A stretch of 64,000 nucleotides of DNA from Microtetraspora sp. NBRC 13810 (lineage in GTDB: Bacteria > Actinomycetota > Actinomycetes > Streptosporangiales > Streptosporangiaceae). Shown one piece after another: positions 8,465 to 16,499 of this stretch. Below the pieces are notes generated by a model, which worked only from the letters and a program-made list of their open reading frames with translations, ran no database searches and was not told where the DNA came from. Where the stretch lies: contig NZ_BSRQ01000004.1 of the NCBI RefSeq assembly GCF_030268685.1, positions 124,001-188,000 of the forward strand, written 5' to 3'. The position numbers and the translations under genes were made by a program. Numbering within the stretch: the first letter of the stretch is position 1; every line of letters starts with the position of its first letter.

Positions 8465-9820
8465 ATGACCACCGCCCCCGCCACCGTCGGCGAGTCCCCC
8501 GCCGCCCGCCTCCGCGAGCAACGCGGCTGGTACTGGTACGACTGGGCCAACTCCGCCTTCCCCACCACCGTCCTGACGGTCTTCCTCGGCCCGTACCTGA
8601 CCGACGTCGCCGAGACCGCCGCGGCCGGCCGGGAGTTCGTCGACGTGCTCGGCTTCGACGTGCGGCCCAGCGCCTACTACTCCTTCGTCGTCGGCGCCGC
8701 CGCCATCCTGCAGATCATCCTGATGCCGGTGGCCGGCGCGCTGGCCGACCACACCGGCCGCAAGCGGGAGCTGCTCGGCGTCTTCGCCTTCCTAGGGGCC
8801 GCGGCGACGGTCTGCTTCTGGTTCGTCACCGGTGGCGCGTATCTGCTCGGCGGGGCGCTGTTCCTCGTGGCCAACGTGGGGTTCGCGGCCGCGTTCGTGG
8901 TCTACAACTCGTTCCTGCCCGAGATCTCCACCGCCGCCGAACGCGACCGGGTCTCCGCCCGCGGCTGGGGGTTCGGCTACCTGGGCGGCGGCCTGCTGCT
9001 GGCGATCCACCTCGGGATGTACCTCAACACCGACGCCCTGGGCATCGACGGCGGCACCGCCGCGCGCATCGCGCTGGCCTCGGCGGGCCTGTGGTGGGGC
9101 GGCTTCACGATCATCCCGCTGCTGCGGCTGCGCAACCGCCGCAGGGCCATCGCCGCCGAGAACGCGGGCCAGGCGGTCTCCCGCAGCTTCCGCGAGCTCG
9201 CCCGCACGGCCGCCGACCTGCGCCGCTACCCGCTGACGCTGGCGTTCCTGGTCACCTACCTGATCTACAACGACGGCGTGCAGACCGTGATCTCCTTCTC
9301 GGCCACCTACGCCGACCGGGAGCTCGGCCTGAGCGAGACGGTCCGGATCGGGTCGCTGCTGATGGTGCAGTTCGTCGCGTTCGGCGGCGCGCTGCTGCTC
9401 GGGCGGCTCGCCGGGCGGTACGGCGCCAAGCGCGTCGTGCAGTACGCGCTGATCGTGTGGGTCGCCGTGGTCGGCGTGGCGTACTTCCTCCCGGCGGGGT
9501 CGGCGCTGCCGTTCTTCGCCCTGGGCATCGCGATCGCGATCGTGATGGGCGGCACCCAGGCGCTGTCCAGGTCGCTCTTCTCGCACGTGATCCCCAAGGG
9601 CAAGGAGGCGGAGTACTACGCGCTGTACGAGATCAGCGACAAGGGCTCGACGTTCCTCGGGTCCTTCGCCCTCGGCATCGCGCTCCAGCTCACCGACAGC
9701 TACCGGCTGGGCATCCTGTCGCTGCTGATCTTCTTTGCGCTCGGCTTCGTGCTGCTGGGACTCATCAACATGCCCAAGGCGATCCGGGCGGCCGGGAACG
9801 AGGTGCCCGACCGGGTGTGA
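8465..9820 (+). CDS. MFS transporter of the UMF1/Atg22-like family
   Basis: A 451-residue, about 12-helix protein. The N-terminus WYWYDWANSAF is the hallmark of the UMF1 (Atg22-like) branch of the major facilitator superfamily, and the PVAGALADHTGRKR loop is its A-motif. The C-terminal ALYEISDKGSTFLG region is also typical. Yeast Atg22 exports amino acids from vacuoles; bacterial substrates are mostly unknown. It starts at ATG 8465 just after the phosphodiesterase stop and may be cotranscribed with it. Confidence 0.88.
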   Translation: MTTAPATVGESPAARLREQRGWYWYDWANSAFPTTVLTVFLGPYLTDVAETAAAGREFVDVLGFDVRPSAYYSFVVGAAAILQIILMPVAGALADHTGRKRELLGVFAFLGAAATVCFWFVTGGAYLLGGALFLVANVGFAAAFVVYNSFLPEISTAAERDRVSARGWGFGYLGGGLLLAIHLGMYLNTDALGIDGGTAARIALASAGLWWGGFTIIPLLRLRNRRRAIAAENAGQAVSRSFRELARTAADLRRYPLTLAFLVTYLIYNDGVQTVISFSATYADRELGLSETVRIGSLLMVQFVAFGGALLLGRLAGRYGAKRVVQYALIVWVAVVGVAYFLPAGSALPFFALGIAIAIVMGGTQALSRSLFSHVIPKGKEAEYYALYEISDKGSTFLGSFALGIALQLTDSYRLGILSLLIFFALGFVLLGLINMPKAIRAAGNEVPDRV

Positions 9821-9830
9821 CGCCCCGCGA

Positions 9831-9877
9831 CGAGGCGCGTGGTGAGCCCCGTCTCACCCGCGCCGGAGGGCGCCTCG
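9831..9877 (+). terminator. Nested hairpin after the UMF1 gene
   Basis: CGAGGCGC (9831-9838) pairs with GCGCCTCG (9870-9877), and inside it GGTGAG (9841-9846) pairs with CTCACC. No U-run follows, which is common in actinomycete terminators. Confidence 0.4.
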
Positions 9878-9882
9878 CGGCC

Positions 9883-9901
9883 GTCGTGAGGTTCTCACGA
9901 C
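9883..9901. repeat. Perfect 8-bp inverted repeat upstream of rbpA
   Basis: GTCGTGAG and CTCACGAC are separated by 3 bases, 30 bases upstream of the SigR promoter. Tightly spaced symmetry without a T-run fits a protein-binding site or a small hairpin; its role is not known. Confidence 0.45.
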
Positions 9902-9931
9902 AAAAAGCGCGATTGGATCTCCCTCTGCGTG

Positions 9932-9957
9932 GGAATCCATCCACGGTATCAAGCGTT
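9932..9957 (+). promoter_or_regulatory. SigR-type (oxidative/thiol stress) promoter of rbpA
   Basis: GGAAT (9932-9936), then exactly 18 bases, then GTT (9955-9957). This is the consensus of the ECF sigma factor SigR in Streptomyces and the homologous SigH in mycobacteria. It lies about 55 bases upstream of the rbpA start, leaving a leader of roughly 45 bases with an AGGAGG ribosome-binding site (9997-10002). rbpA is a known SigR target in Streptomyces coelicolor, which supports the assignment. Confidence 0.8.
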
Positions 9958-10011
9958 GTACGCCGTGGGAGACACACCCCTCACGACGGGGCCCTCAGGA
10001 GGCATTAAAAC

Positions 10012-10356
10012 ATGGGCGAGCGTGCGCTTCGCGGAACCCGACTCGGCGCGACCAGCTACGAGAACGACCGCAACACCGATCTGGCTCCGCGCCAGGAGGT
10101 GTCCTACACCTGCCCGAAGGGCCATCGATTCGACGTACCGCTCGCCGCCGAGGCGGAGATCCCCTCGACGTGGGAGTGCCGCAGTTGCGGCCTCGTCGCG
10201 GTGCGCGTCGACGGTGAGCAGCCGCAGACCAAGAAGCTGAAGCCCCCGCGGACACACTGGGACATGCTACTGGAGCGGCGCACCATCGAGGATCTGGAGG
10301 AGGTCCTCAACGAGCGGCTGGCGATCCTTCGCGCCCAGCGCCGCAAGAGCGCCTGA
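10012..10356 (+). CDS. rbpA: RNA polymerase-binding protein RbpA
   Basis: A 114-residue protein that matches actinobacterial RbpA along its length. The N-terminal tail contains LRGTRLGATSYENDRN, the core domain is the small beta-barrel with CPKGHRFDVPLA and WECRSCG (two CxxC/CxxH-like elements), followed by the basic linker KKLKPPRTHWDMLLERR and the sigma-interacting helix IEDLEEVLNERLAILR. RbpA stabilises the open complex of RNA polymerase with the principal sigma factor and contributes to basal rifampicin tolerance. AGGAGG lies 9 bases before the ATG. It is monocistronic between a SigR promoter and a strong hairpin. Confidence 0.97.
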   Translation: MGERALRGTRLGATSYENDRNTDLAPRQEVSYTCPKGHRFDVPLAAEAEIPSTWECRSCGLVAVRVDGEQPQTKKLKPPRTHWDMLLERRTIEDLEEVLNERLAILRAQRRKSA

Positions 10357-10419
10357 CCGGGGGGCGCAGCCCGACGCGCACGATAGGGCGCGCCGCCCCT
10401 GGGAAACGCGTACTACCGA

Positions 10420-10463
10420 CGCCCCCGCCCGCCGAGCACCGGCGGGCGGGGGCGGCGGCTTTT
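10420..10463 (+). terminator. Rho-independent terminator of rbpA
   Basis: A perfect 14-bp G/C stem (10420-10433 with 10441-10454) closes a 7-base loop and is followed by a short T-run (10460-10463). It lies 64 bases after the rbpA stop. Confidence 0.85.
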
Positions 10464-10479
10464 CGCCAGGTCGCCAAAG

Positions 10480-10812
10480 GTTCGTGGCCTTGAGCCCCAT
10501 GCGGCCGGTGAACGCTCGCAGGAAACGCGCGCCCAGTTCGGCCTTGGACGCGCGCGGGTGCGGCGAGTCGGTATGGCCGAAGACCGAGCCCGGCAGGTCG
10601 GGCGCGATCACCGGACCGTGGGCGCTCAGCTCGGCGATGGTGTCCGTCCACATCGACGCACTGCCGGCCATGGGGTGAATCAGCAGGTGGGTGAGCCCGC
10701 CCTGGCCCTTCCCCGCGCTCAGGTAATGGACCTTGGTGCCGGAGACGTCGATCTCCTGGCTGCGGATTCCGGCCCACCGTGGGGAACGTTCGCCCCAGTC
10801 TGCATACCGCAC
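10480..10812 (-). pseudogene. Alpha/beta hydrolase, N-terminal remnant
   Basis: Read from 10812, about 110 residues match the start of epoxide-hydrolase-type alpha/beta hydrolases: GIRSQEIDVSGTKVHYLSAG, then LLIHPMAGSASMW and VIAPDLPG (the oxyanion-hole and strand 4 regions) and LGARFLRAFTGRMGLK, which should be followed by the GxSxG nucleophile elbow. Instead the homology stops at about 10480 and the frame runs on into the rbpA terminator. The catalytic Ser, Asp and His are therefore all missing. The remnant marks the left edge of the disturbed 10.5-21 kb region. Confidence 0.7.
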
Positions 10813-10895
10813 CCCTTCAGCCTGCCACGCCGGGCCCGAGGGGTGGACCCAATTGGGGCGCCGGGAAAGATCAGCAGAGGATCAGAGACGCCCTC

Positions 10896-11097
10896 TCAGC
10901 ACGGTCCGATCAATAGGCTCGCGGCCTTGGTGGACTGGACCCGGAGCTTGCGCAGTTCGCCATGGGCCGCTTCGAGCCGGGCGGTGAGGTCGGCGACCTC
11001 GGCGCGCAGTTGGCGGTTGCGCTCCAGCGAGTCTCCAGCCTGCTCTGCAGCGAGGACCTCGCTTGCGCCCTGGGCACGGGACCTCGAAGTCTTTGGC
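10896..11097 (-). pseudogene. C-terminal coiled-coil remnant of a transposon-associated (DUF6262-like) protein
   Basis: About 66 residues remain, dominated by a helix with heptad character: ERNRQLRAEVADLTARL then EAAHGELRKLR. This resembles the C-terminus of the DUF6262-type proteins encoded after tyrosine recombinases in actinobacterial transposons. Upstream the same frame passes into recombinase-derived sequence without homology. Family assignment is tentative; the coding-like composition and its place beside recombinase remnants are what is seen. Confidence 0.45.
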
Positions 11098-11113
11098 GTG
11101 CGCTGCCGGAGCC

Positions 11114-11377
11114 GGCCCGCTTGCGCTTGCGGCTGGCCGGCGACAGCTCGGCGAGCTCGGCCAGGTAGGCGCGGATCGGCGTCGCGGTCAGCTCGCCGAT
11201 CTCCTCGCCGTGGTGGGCGGCAAAAGCGATCAGGTCGCTGCGGTAGGCGCGCCGGGTGTGCGGTGAGGTGCCGGCGTTGGCCAGGTCGGTGAGGAAGTCG
11301 TCGAGATGGCGGGCGAGCGGGTGGGCACGGCCGAGCTGCTCGGCGATGATCGGATCGATGCGGTACGCCTCCACCAC
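11114..11377 (-). pseudogene. Tyrosine recombinase, N-terminal (SAM-like) domain remnant
   Basis: From GTG 11377, about 88 residues match the core-binding domain of tyrosine recombinases: LARHLDDFLTDLANAGTSPH, TRRAYRSDLIAFAAHHG and a following IRAYLAELAELSPASRKRKR helix. Homology ends abruptly at the RKRKR stretch; the catalytic domain is absent here and the sequence jumps to the coiled-coil remnant. A catalytic half of the same recombinase type lies on the same strand at 19425-19739. The gene start sits next to the repeat array at 11386-11490, as recombinase genes often sit beside their own sites. Confidence 0.75.
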
Positions 11378-11385
11378 CCGCCGAG

Positions 11386-11490
11386 TTGCCAGATAACCGG
11401 GATACGAAGCGTGCGCGCCGGACGGTGGTCGCCCAGCTCGCGCTACGTCGCTGATCGCTGTCTTGCCAGATAACGAATGTTATCCCGCAA
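11386..11490. repeat. Recombination-site-like repeat array (inverted core plus direct repeat)
   Basis: TTGCCAGATAAC occurs at 11386-11397 and again at 11463-11474. The second copy faces GTTATCCCGCAA (11479-11490), its imperfect inverse (10 of 12), across 4 bases; counted differently this is an 11-6-11 dif-like site with ATAA and TTAT arm ends. An inverted core with an extra direct-repeat arm resembles the internal resolution site of TnpI-type Tn3 transposons. Tyrosine recombinase and Tn3 remnants flank it. Confidence 0.55.
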
Positions 11491-11520
11491 CCAACCCGGC
11501 ATCCTGTTCCCAAAACTGAC

Positions 11521-11610
11521 CCCCAGCCACGAGTAGTGATGGGGGCGTAGCTCGCCGACGGCGGTCGACAGGTAGCGGCTGTTCCACAGCGCGACGGACT
11601 GGATCAGGCG
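11521..11610 (-). pseudogene. Tn3-type transposase, short C-terminal remnant
   Basis: Reading the complement of 11610-11521 gives LIQSVALWNSRYLSTAVGEL and RPHHYSW. This matches the conserved region near the end of Tn3-family transposases, where VVLWNTRYL-type motifs are found. About 30 residues remain. It overlaps the last bases of the TetR gene at 11604 and abuts the repeat array. Too short to say which Tn3 subgroup it came from. Confidence 0.5.
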
Positions 11611-12173
11611 AGCAACCGGTCGACCAACCCGTCGAGGTAGTCAGGGGTGAGCGGGCCCGCGCCGAACAGGACGCGCATGTAGATCGGCGCCAGGAGATGG
11701 TCCAGCACCTCCAGTACGTCAGGCGGGTCCTCGCCGCGGCCGCGGGCGCGGTCGAGCATGGCCTGCAACTGCCTGGTGCGGTCGGCCAGGAGCTCGTCGC
11801 GCGCCTGAAGGCCCTGCCGGCCCTCGCATGACAGCGCGATGGTCAGCCGCACCAGCGCCAGGCCGTCGGGTCCGGTGACCTCGCGGGCCACGTTGGCGGC
11901 GTGGGTCCGCAGGTCGCCGGCCAGGCTGCCGGTGTCAGGCATCGGTGACTGCGCGTTGAGCCGGGTCAGCAGCACATCGCTGAGCAGGGCTTGGAGGTTG
12001 CCCCACCGGCGGTAGAGGCTGGTGTCGGCCACGCCCGCGCGGGCCGCGATGTCGCCGACGGTGAAGTTCCCGTAGCCGCGCTCCCTGACCAGGTCGGTAA
12101 CGGCCTGGTGCACGGCCGCGCGGACCCGGGCGCTGCGCCCCCCGGGCCGCCTGGCCCGCCCCTGCTCATCCAT
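11604..12173 (-). CDS. TetR-family repressor of the adjacent DHA2 pump
   Basis: A 189-residue protein with an N-terminal TetR helix-turn-helix (RVRAAVHQAVTDLVRERGYG, then FTVGDIAARAGVADTSLYRR with the W-G-N recognition end) and a ligand-binding C-terminal domain. It is divergent from the MFS gene with an 89-base gap that contains inverted TAACGCA sites. Its own -10 box (TAAGGT, complement of 12180-12185) ends 6 bases before the ATG, so the transcript is probably leaderless and autoregulated, because the operator overlaps that box. Confidence 0.88.
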   Translation of the reverse strand: MDEQGRARRPGGRSARVRAAVHQAVTDLVRERGYGNFTVGDIAARAGVADTSLYRRWGNLQALLSDVLLTRLNAQSPMPDTGSLAGDLRTHAANVAREVTGPDGLALVRLTIALSCEGRQGLQARDELLADRTRQLQAMLDRARGRGEDPPDVLEVLDHLLAPIYMRVLFGAGPLTPDYLDGLVDRLLA

Positions 12174-12179
12174 GCCCCC

Positions 12180-12236
12180 ACCTTAACGCAGTCGAGACTT
12201 GCGTTAGAGCCTATGTGAGCCTATGTTAACGCAGTC
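12180..12236. promoter_or_regulatory. Operator and divergent promoter region between TetR and the pump
   Basis: TAACGCA (12184-12190) and TGCGTTA (12200-12206) form an inverted repeat with a 9-base spacer. A third half-site, TTAACGCAGTC, lies at 12226-12236, and GAGCCTATGT is repeated directly at 12207-12216 and 12217-12226. The inverted repeat overlaps the TetR -10 box. Confidence 0.65.
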
Positions 12237-12262
12237 ATCAACTGCCTTTAGGAGAGATGTGC

Positions 12263-13696
12263 GTGAAAGCGTTGCTCACCCTGACCTGCGCAGGTCAGTT
12301 CATGGTGCTGCTCGACAACACGATCGTCGGCGCCGCCCTGCCCGACATGCAGCAGCGGCTCCACACCGGGCTGACCGGCCTGCAGTGGATCGTCGACGCC
12401 TACGTGCTGCTGGTAGCCATGCTGCTGCTGTCGGGCGGCGTCTTCGCCGACCGGTTCGGCCGCAGGCGGGTGTTCCTGGCCGGGGTGGTGGTGTTCACGG
12501 CCGCGTCGGTGGTGTGTGCGCTCGCGCCCTCGATCGGCTGGCTGATCGCCGGGCGGGTACTGCAGGGCGTCGGGGCCGCGGCACTGAGCCCCGCCTCACT
12601 AGCGCTGCTCGCCGCCGCGTATCCCGCCCCGCGAGAGCGCGTCAGAGCGATCGGGTTGTGGGCCGGGTTCAGCGGCATCGGCCTGGCCGCCGGACCGCTG
12701 GCGGGCGGGATCCTGGTGGAGTCCTTCGGCTGGCCCGCCATCTTCCTGGTCAACGTGCCCATCGGGGCGGTCCTGCTGTTGGCCGGGCTGCGCGTGCTGG
12801 GAGAGTCCCACAACCCGAGCGCACCGCCGATCGACGTCCCCGGCACGGTCCTGTCCGCCGCGGGCGTGGGCGCTGTGACCTACGGCCTGATCGAGGGCGG
12901 TTCCCGAGGCTGGACCTCGCCGGTGATCCTGGGCAGTTTCGCCGCCGGACTGGTGCTCCTGGCCGCGTTCGTCGTGGTCGAGGCTCGGGTGCCGACGCCG
13001 ATGCTGCCACTGCGGCTGTTCCGTCAGCGGCTGTTCACGGTGTCCAACACGGCGATGGTCGTGGTCGGGTTCGCGCTGATGGGGTCGTCGTTCTTCTTCT
13101 CCCAGTTCTTCGTCTACGTCCAGGGCACTTCGATCCTGGTGGCCGGCCTGCAGACCTTGCCCGTCTCGCTGGCCATGGTGATCGTCAGCCCGTACGCGGG
13201 CCGGTTCGCGGCCAGGTACGGCTTCCGTGTCGTCGTCAGCATCGGCCTGGCGCTCGCCGGGCTGGGGCTGCTGGCGCTGGGCTTCGTCCACGCCGATACC
13301 GGCTACGGGAACGTGTGGTGGCGGCTGGCGGTCGTCGGCATCGGGTTCGCTCTCACCATGTCGCCGCTGACCGGGGCCGCAATCCAGGCGGTCAGCCCGC
13401 AGGAGGGCGGCCTCGCCTCGGGCGTCAGCAGCACCACCCGGCAGATCGGCGCGGTGCTCGGCGTGGCGGTGCTCGGGGCGATCGTCCACACGCGGGAGTC
13501 CGGCGGCGCCTCCTTCGAATCCGGCCTCAACAGCGCCTTCCTTGCGGCGGGTGCCGTGACGCTGGCCTGCGCCGTACTCACCGGCCTGTGGCTGACCGCG
13601 GCCCGGACGCCGAGGGACGTCCGGGCCGAACGGTCAGGAGGCCAAGCGGTCAGTGAGCCGCCGCTGACGGCTTCTCCCAGTCGGCCGACGTCTTGA
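12263..13696 (+). CDS. DHA2-family (EmrB/QacA-like) MFS drug transporter
   Basis: About 477 residues and 14 predicted helices. Motif D1-like LDNTIVGAALPDMQ, the A-motif LSGGVFADRFGRRR and motif C AAGPLAGGILVESFGW are all present, as in drug/H+ antiporters of the DHA2 family. GGAG (12251-12254) is 8 bases before GTG 12263, a better start than ATG 12257, which is only 2 bases from it. The last 20 or so residues (after ARTPRDVRAE) are read through the remains of an SDR gene on the other strand, so the original C-terminus was probably replaced. Controlled by the divergent TetR. Confidence 0.88.
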   Translation: MKALLTLTCAGQFMVLLDNTIVGAALPDMQQRLHTGLTGLQWIVDAYVLLVAMLLLSGGVFADRFGRRRVFLAGVVVFTAASVVCALAPSIGWLIAGRVLQGVGAAALSPASLALLAAAYPAPRERVRAIGLWAGFSGIGLAAGPLAGGILVESFGWPAIFLVNVPIGAVLLLAGLRVLGESHNPSAPPIDVPGTVLSAAGVGAVTYGLIEGGSRGWTSPVILGSFAAGLVLLAAFVVVEARVPTPMLPLRLFRQRLFTVSNTAMVVVGFALMGSSFFFSQFFVYVQGTSILVAGLQTLPVSLAMVIVSPYAGRFAARYGFRVVVSIGLALAGLGLLALGFVHADTGYGNVWWRLAVVGIGFALTMSPLTGAAIQAVSPQEGGLASGVSSTTRQIGAVLGVAVLGAIVHTRESGGASFESGLNSAFLAAGAVTLACAVLTGLWLTAARTPRDVRAERSGGQAVSEPPLTASPSRPTS

Positions 13697-13770
13697 GCCG
13701 CTTGGCGTAGGCCTGCTGGGTCATCCGCAGCCCTTCGGTGCCGAAGAACACCCGCAGCGGCGAGCGAGCC
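13650..13770 (-). pseudogene. SDR oxidoreductase, C-terminal remnant
   Basis: The complement reads SPLRVFFGTEGLRM, QQAYAKRLKTSADWEKPS and AAAH before a stop. This resembles the C-terminus of classical short-chain dehydrogenases of the PPLRVFFG...YxxRLxTWxxW type. No Rossmann fold or catalytic residues remain upstream; instead the Tn3 fragment begins. It overlaps the end of the MFS reading frame. Confidence 0.5.
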
Positions 13771-13775
13771 GCCGG

Positions 13776-14690
13776 TTATGGGGCGAAGAGGACTAGGGAC
13801 TCGAGGTCGAGTCGGGTGGTGGGGTTGGCGACCGGCGGGGTCAGGTTGAGGATCCAGTTGCCGAACCGGCGGATGACGTGGGTGATGTAGGGCGAGACGG
13901 TGGCCAGGTCATCGAGGTCGACGGGGTGGCCGTCGGCGGCGCTGGCGTTGGCCGCGTCCGTGATGTCCCGAGCGGTCGAGTAAATGACGCAGTTGGCCGG
14001 CAACTCGTCGAACGTGATGATCTTCTCGTGGTAGTCGGGATCGTTGTGGCCGATGAGCTTGCCGCCGAACATCAGCCAGTCGGCGAAGTTGTGGAAGGAC
14101 TCGTTTCGGTCGGTGACCTGGGTGATCTGCTCGCAAAGGTCTCCGACAAACACCGCAAGAGCGTGATCGTCCTGACCGCGCCGCACCCCGGTCCGCGCCG
14201 TGTGCAGCAGGCTCACGATCAATGTGATGCCCTTGTCCTCATCCAGCACCTTCCGTAGGTCCGCGACATCGGTGACCCTCGCCTCTCCGGCGAAATGCGC
14301 GATCTTCCCCGGCGGGATCCCCTCCAGCCACGCCTCGGTCGGCCCGGGGGCGTCCAGTCCCCGCAGGAACGCCAGACGGCCCTTGAACTTGTTGAGCGAC
14401 ACCGCCTGCGCCGCGTCCTTCAACCCGTCGTACGCGCTGCGCCGGGTGATGGGGTCGACCAGCAGCAGCCGGGCCAGCCTCGCCTGGGCTCCGGAGTCGA
14501 CCCGGCTGGACAGCAGCGTGAAGAATCCGCGGTTCACCTCGGTGCGGATTTTCTTGGTCATCTCATCCAGCGTCGTGTAGCCGGGCAACTCACACTCGGC
14601 GCGAACCAGCTCCTCCAGCGCCACATTGATCAAGTCAGCGGGGTTGTCCTTGGCCTGGGCCGCCTTGCGGATCGCAACCGCGGCGGGGCT
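13776..14690 (-). pseudogene. Tn3-family transposase, N-truncated and lacking the catalytic core
   Basis: About 300 codons stay open. The first two thirds match the middle of Tn3 transposases (NPADLINVALEELVRAECEL, LPGYTTLDEMTKKIRTEVN, WLEGIPPGKIAHFAGEARV). After about LAVFVGDLCEQI the sequence jumps to the extreme C-terminal region (RNESFHNFADWLMFGG, ANCVIYSTARDI, VSPYITHVIRRFGNW), so the DDE catalytic segment is gone. The N-terminus is cut at about 14690, where M28 peptidase sequence begins on the other strand. Cannot be functional. Confidence 0.75.
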
Positions 14691-14703
14691 GGCGGCGTTC
14701 GGC

Positions 14704-16494
14704 CAGGTCGACAACATCGTGGCCGGGCTGCGGGGAACGGACTCGACCGGCACCGTGCTCATCGCCGCGCACCACGACTCCGCGGCCATGGGACCGGGCG
14801 CCTCCGACGACGGCGCGGCGGTGGCCGCGATGATCGAGACCGTCCGGGCGCTGCGCGCCGGTCCCGGCCCGCGGAACGACATCGTGCTGCTCATGTCGGA
14901 CGGTGAAGAGGACGGCGTGCTCGGCGCCGAGGCCTTCGCTCGCGAACATCCCGTGGGCAAGGCCGGAGGCGTGCTGCTGAACTGGGAGGCCCGCGGGGTC
15001 AGCGGCCCCTCGCTGATGTTCCAGACCTCCGCGAACAACGCCCGCCTGGTCGAGACCTTCGTCAACGCCGTCCCCGCTCCGCGAGGGCACTCCGCCATGG
15101 CCGAGCTGTATCGGCTGCTGCCCAACAACACCGACTTCACCCCGCTGACCAGGGCCGGCTTCAGCGGCATGAACTTCGCCTACATCCAGCGCTCCTCGCT
15201 CTACCACACCGCGAACGACTCCATCGCCAACCTCAACCCGGGCAGCCTGCAACACCACGGCACCAACATGCTGGCGCTGACCCGTGCCCTCGGCGACGCG
15301 GACCTGCGGATGCCGGCCCCCGACCACGACGCCACCTACTTCCGCGCGCTCGGCACCATGATCACGTATCCGAACCAGCTCGTCTGGCCGCTGGCGTTGC
15401 TGGCCGTCGTCGCGGTAGCCGGCCTGGCGGTGCTGGCCCGCGTCAGGCGCCTGCTGAGCCTGCCCCGGCTGATCGCGGCGACGGTCTCGGCGCTGGTGCC
15501 GTTGGTGGTGTCGGCCGCGTTGGCGCAAGGACTGTGGCAACTGCTGGTGGCCTGGCGGCCCGCCTACGACCTGATGGGCGGTCTGCTGCACAGCCCGCGC
15601 CCGTACCAGGCGGCGATCGTGGTCCTGTGCGCGTCGGCGGTTCTCGGCTGGTATCTGCTTCTGCGGCGCGGGCTCGGTCCGGCGGCGCTGGCGGTCGGGG
15701 CGCTGACCTGGTTCGCCGGGCTGGGCTCGCTGTGCGCCCAGGCCGCTCCCGGGGCGTCTTTCCTCTTCGCCCTGCCGGCGCTCGTGGGCGCGCTCGGCTG
15801 GCTGGCCGCACTCCTGCTCCGTACGCCGGCCTGGGCGCGGACGGTCGTGGCGATGCCGGGTCCGGTCACGGCCGCGATGCTGCTGCCGTCCCTGGCCGGG
15901 GACGCCTTTGACGGGATGGGGCTGGCGCTCGGCGGGGTGAGCGCGCTGGTACTGGCACTGTTCGGGCTGATCGTCGTGCCGATCGCGGAACTGCTCCTGC
16001 CCGATCTCGCCACCCGGCCGAGACGTGCCGCCGTCCTCGCAGCACCCTTGACGGCCCTTCTCCTCGCGGCGGTGCTGGTCGCCACCGGGCTCGTGGTGGA
16101 CGACTTCGACGCCGACCGACCGCAGCGCAGACACCTGGCGTACGTCATGGACGCCGACACCCGCACCGCCCACTGGGTCAGCGCCGACGCGGCCCCGCCC
16201 CCGTGGACCAGGCAGTACGTGTCCGGCCATGACACCTCCACGCTGCCCGCCGGGTACGCACGGGGCACGCTGTGGACCGGTCGCGCACCGGCGATCGCCG
16301 CCGGCGGCCCGCGAGTCGCCGTCCTGGCTCCCAGCGGGGACACCGTCAAACTGCAAGTGGCCGTCGAAAAGGGCACGCCCCGACCTCCTCACCTGGTCAG
16401 CGCCACCAGGGAGGACGGCGACCTCATCGCGGTCACCCCCGGATACACCCTGACCGGCCACTCCCGGACCCCGGCACGCCTGCCGTCCGGCTGA
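14704..16494 (+). pseudogene. M28-family membrane zinc peptidase, 5'-truncated
   Basis: The frame is open from a TTG at 14626, but M28 homology begins at about 14704 (VDNIVAGLRGTDSTG). It keeps zinc-site motifs AAHHDSAAMGPGASDDGAAV, LLMSDGEEDGVLGAEAF and the late histidine region LYHTANDSIANL, followed by about nine transmembrane helices, the layout of large membrane-bound M28 aminopeptidases. The N-terminal transmembrane helix and about the first 100 residues are missing, replaced by antisense transposase. The C-terminus may also be clipped by the next Tn3 fragment. Without its membrane lead-in it is probably not expressed properly. Confidence 0.65.
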
Positions 16495-16499
16495 GGCAA

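Noticed and set aside
11485-11530. GGGGGTCAGTTTTGGGAACA on the minus strand as a Tn3 terminal inverted repeat
   Set aside because: It starts with the right G-run but no second copy was found in the window and its orientation does not match the nearby transposase remnant.
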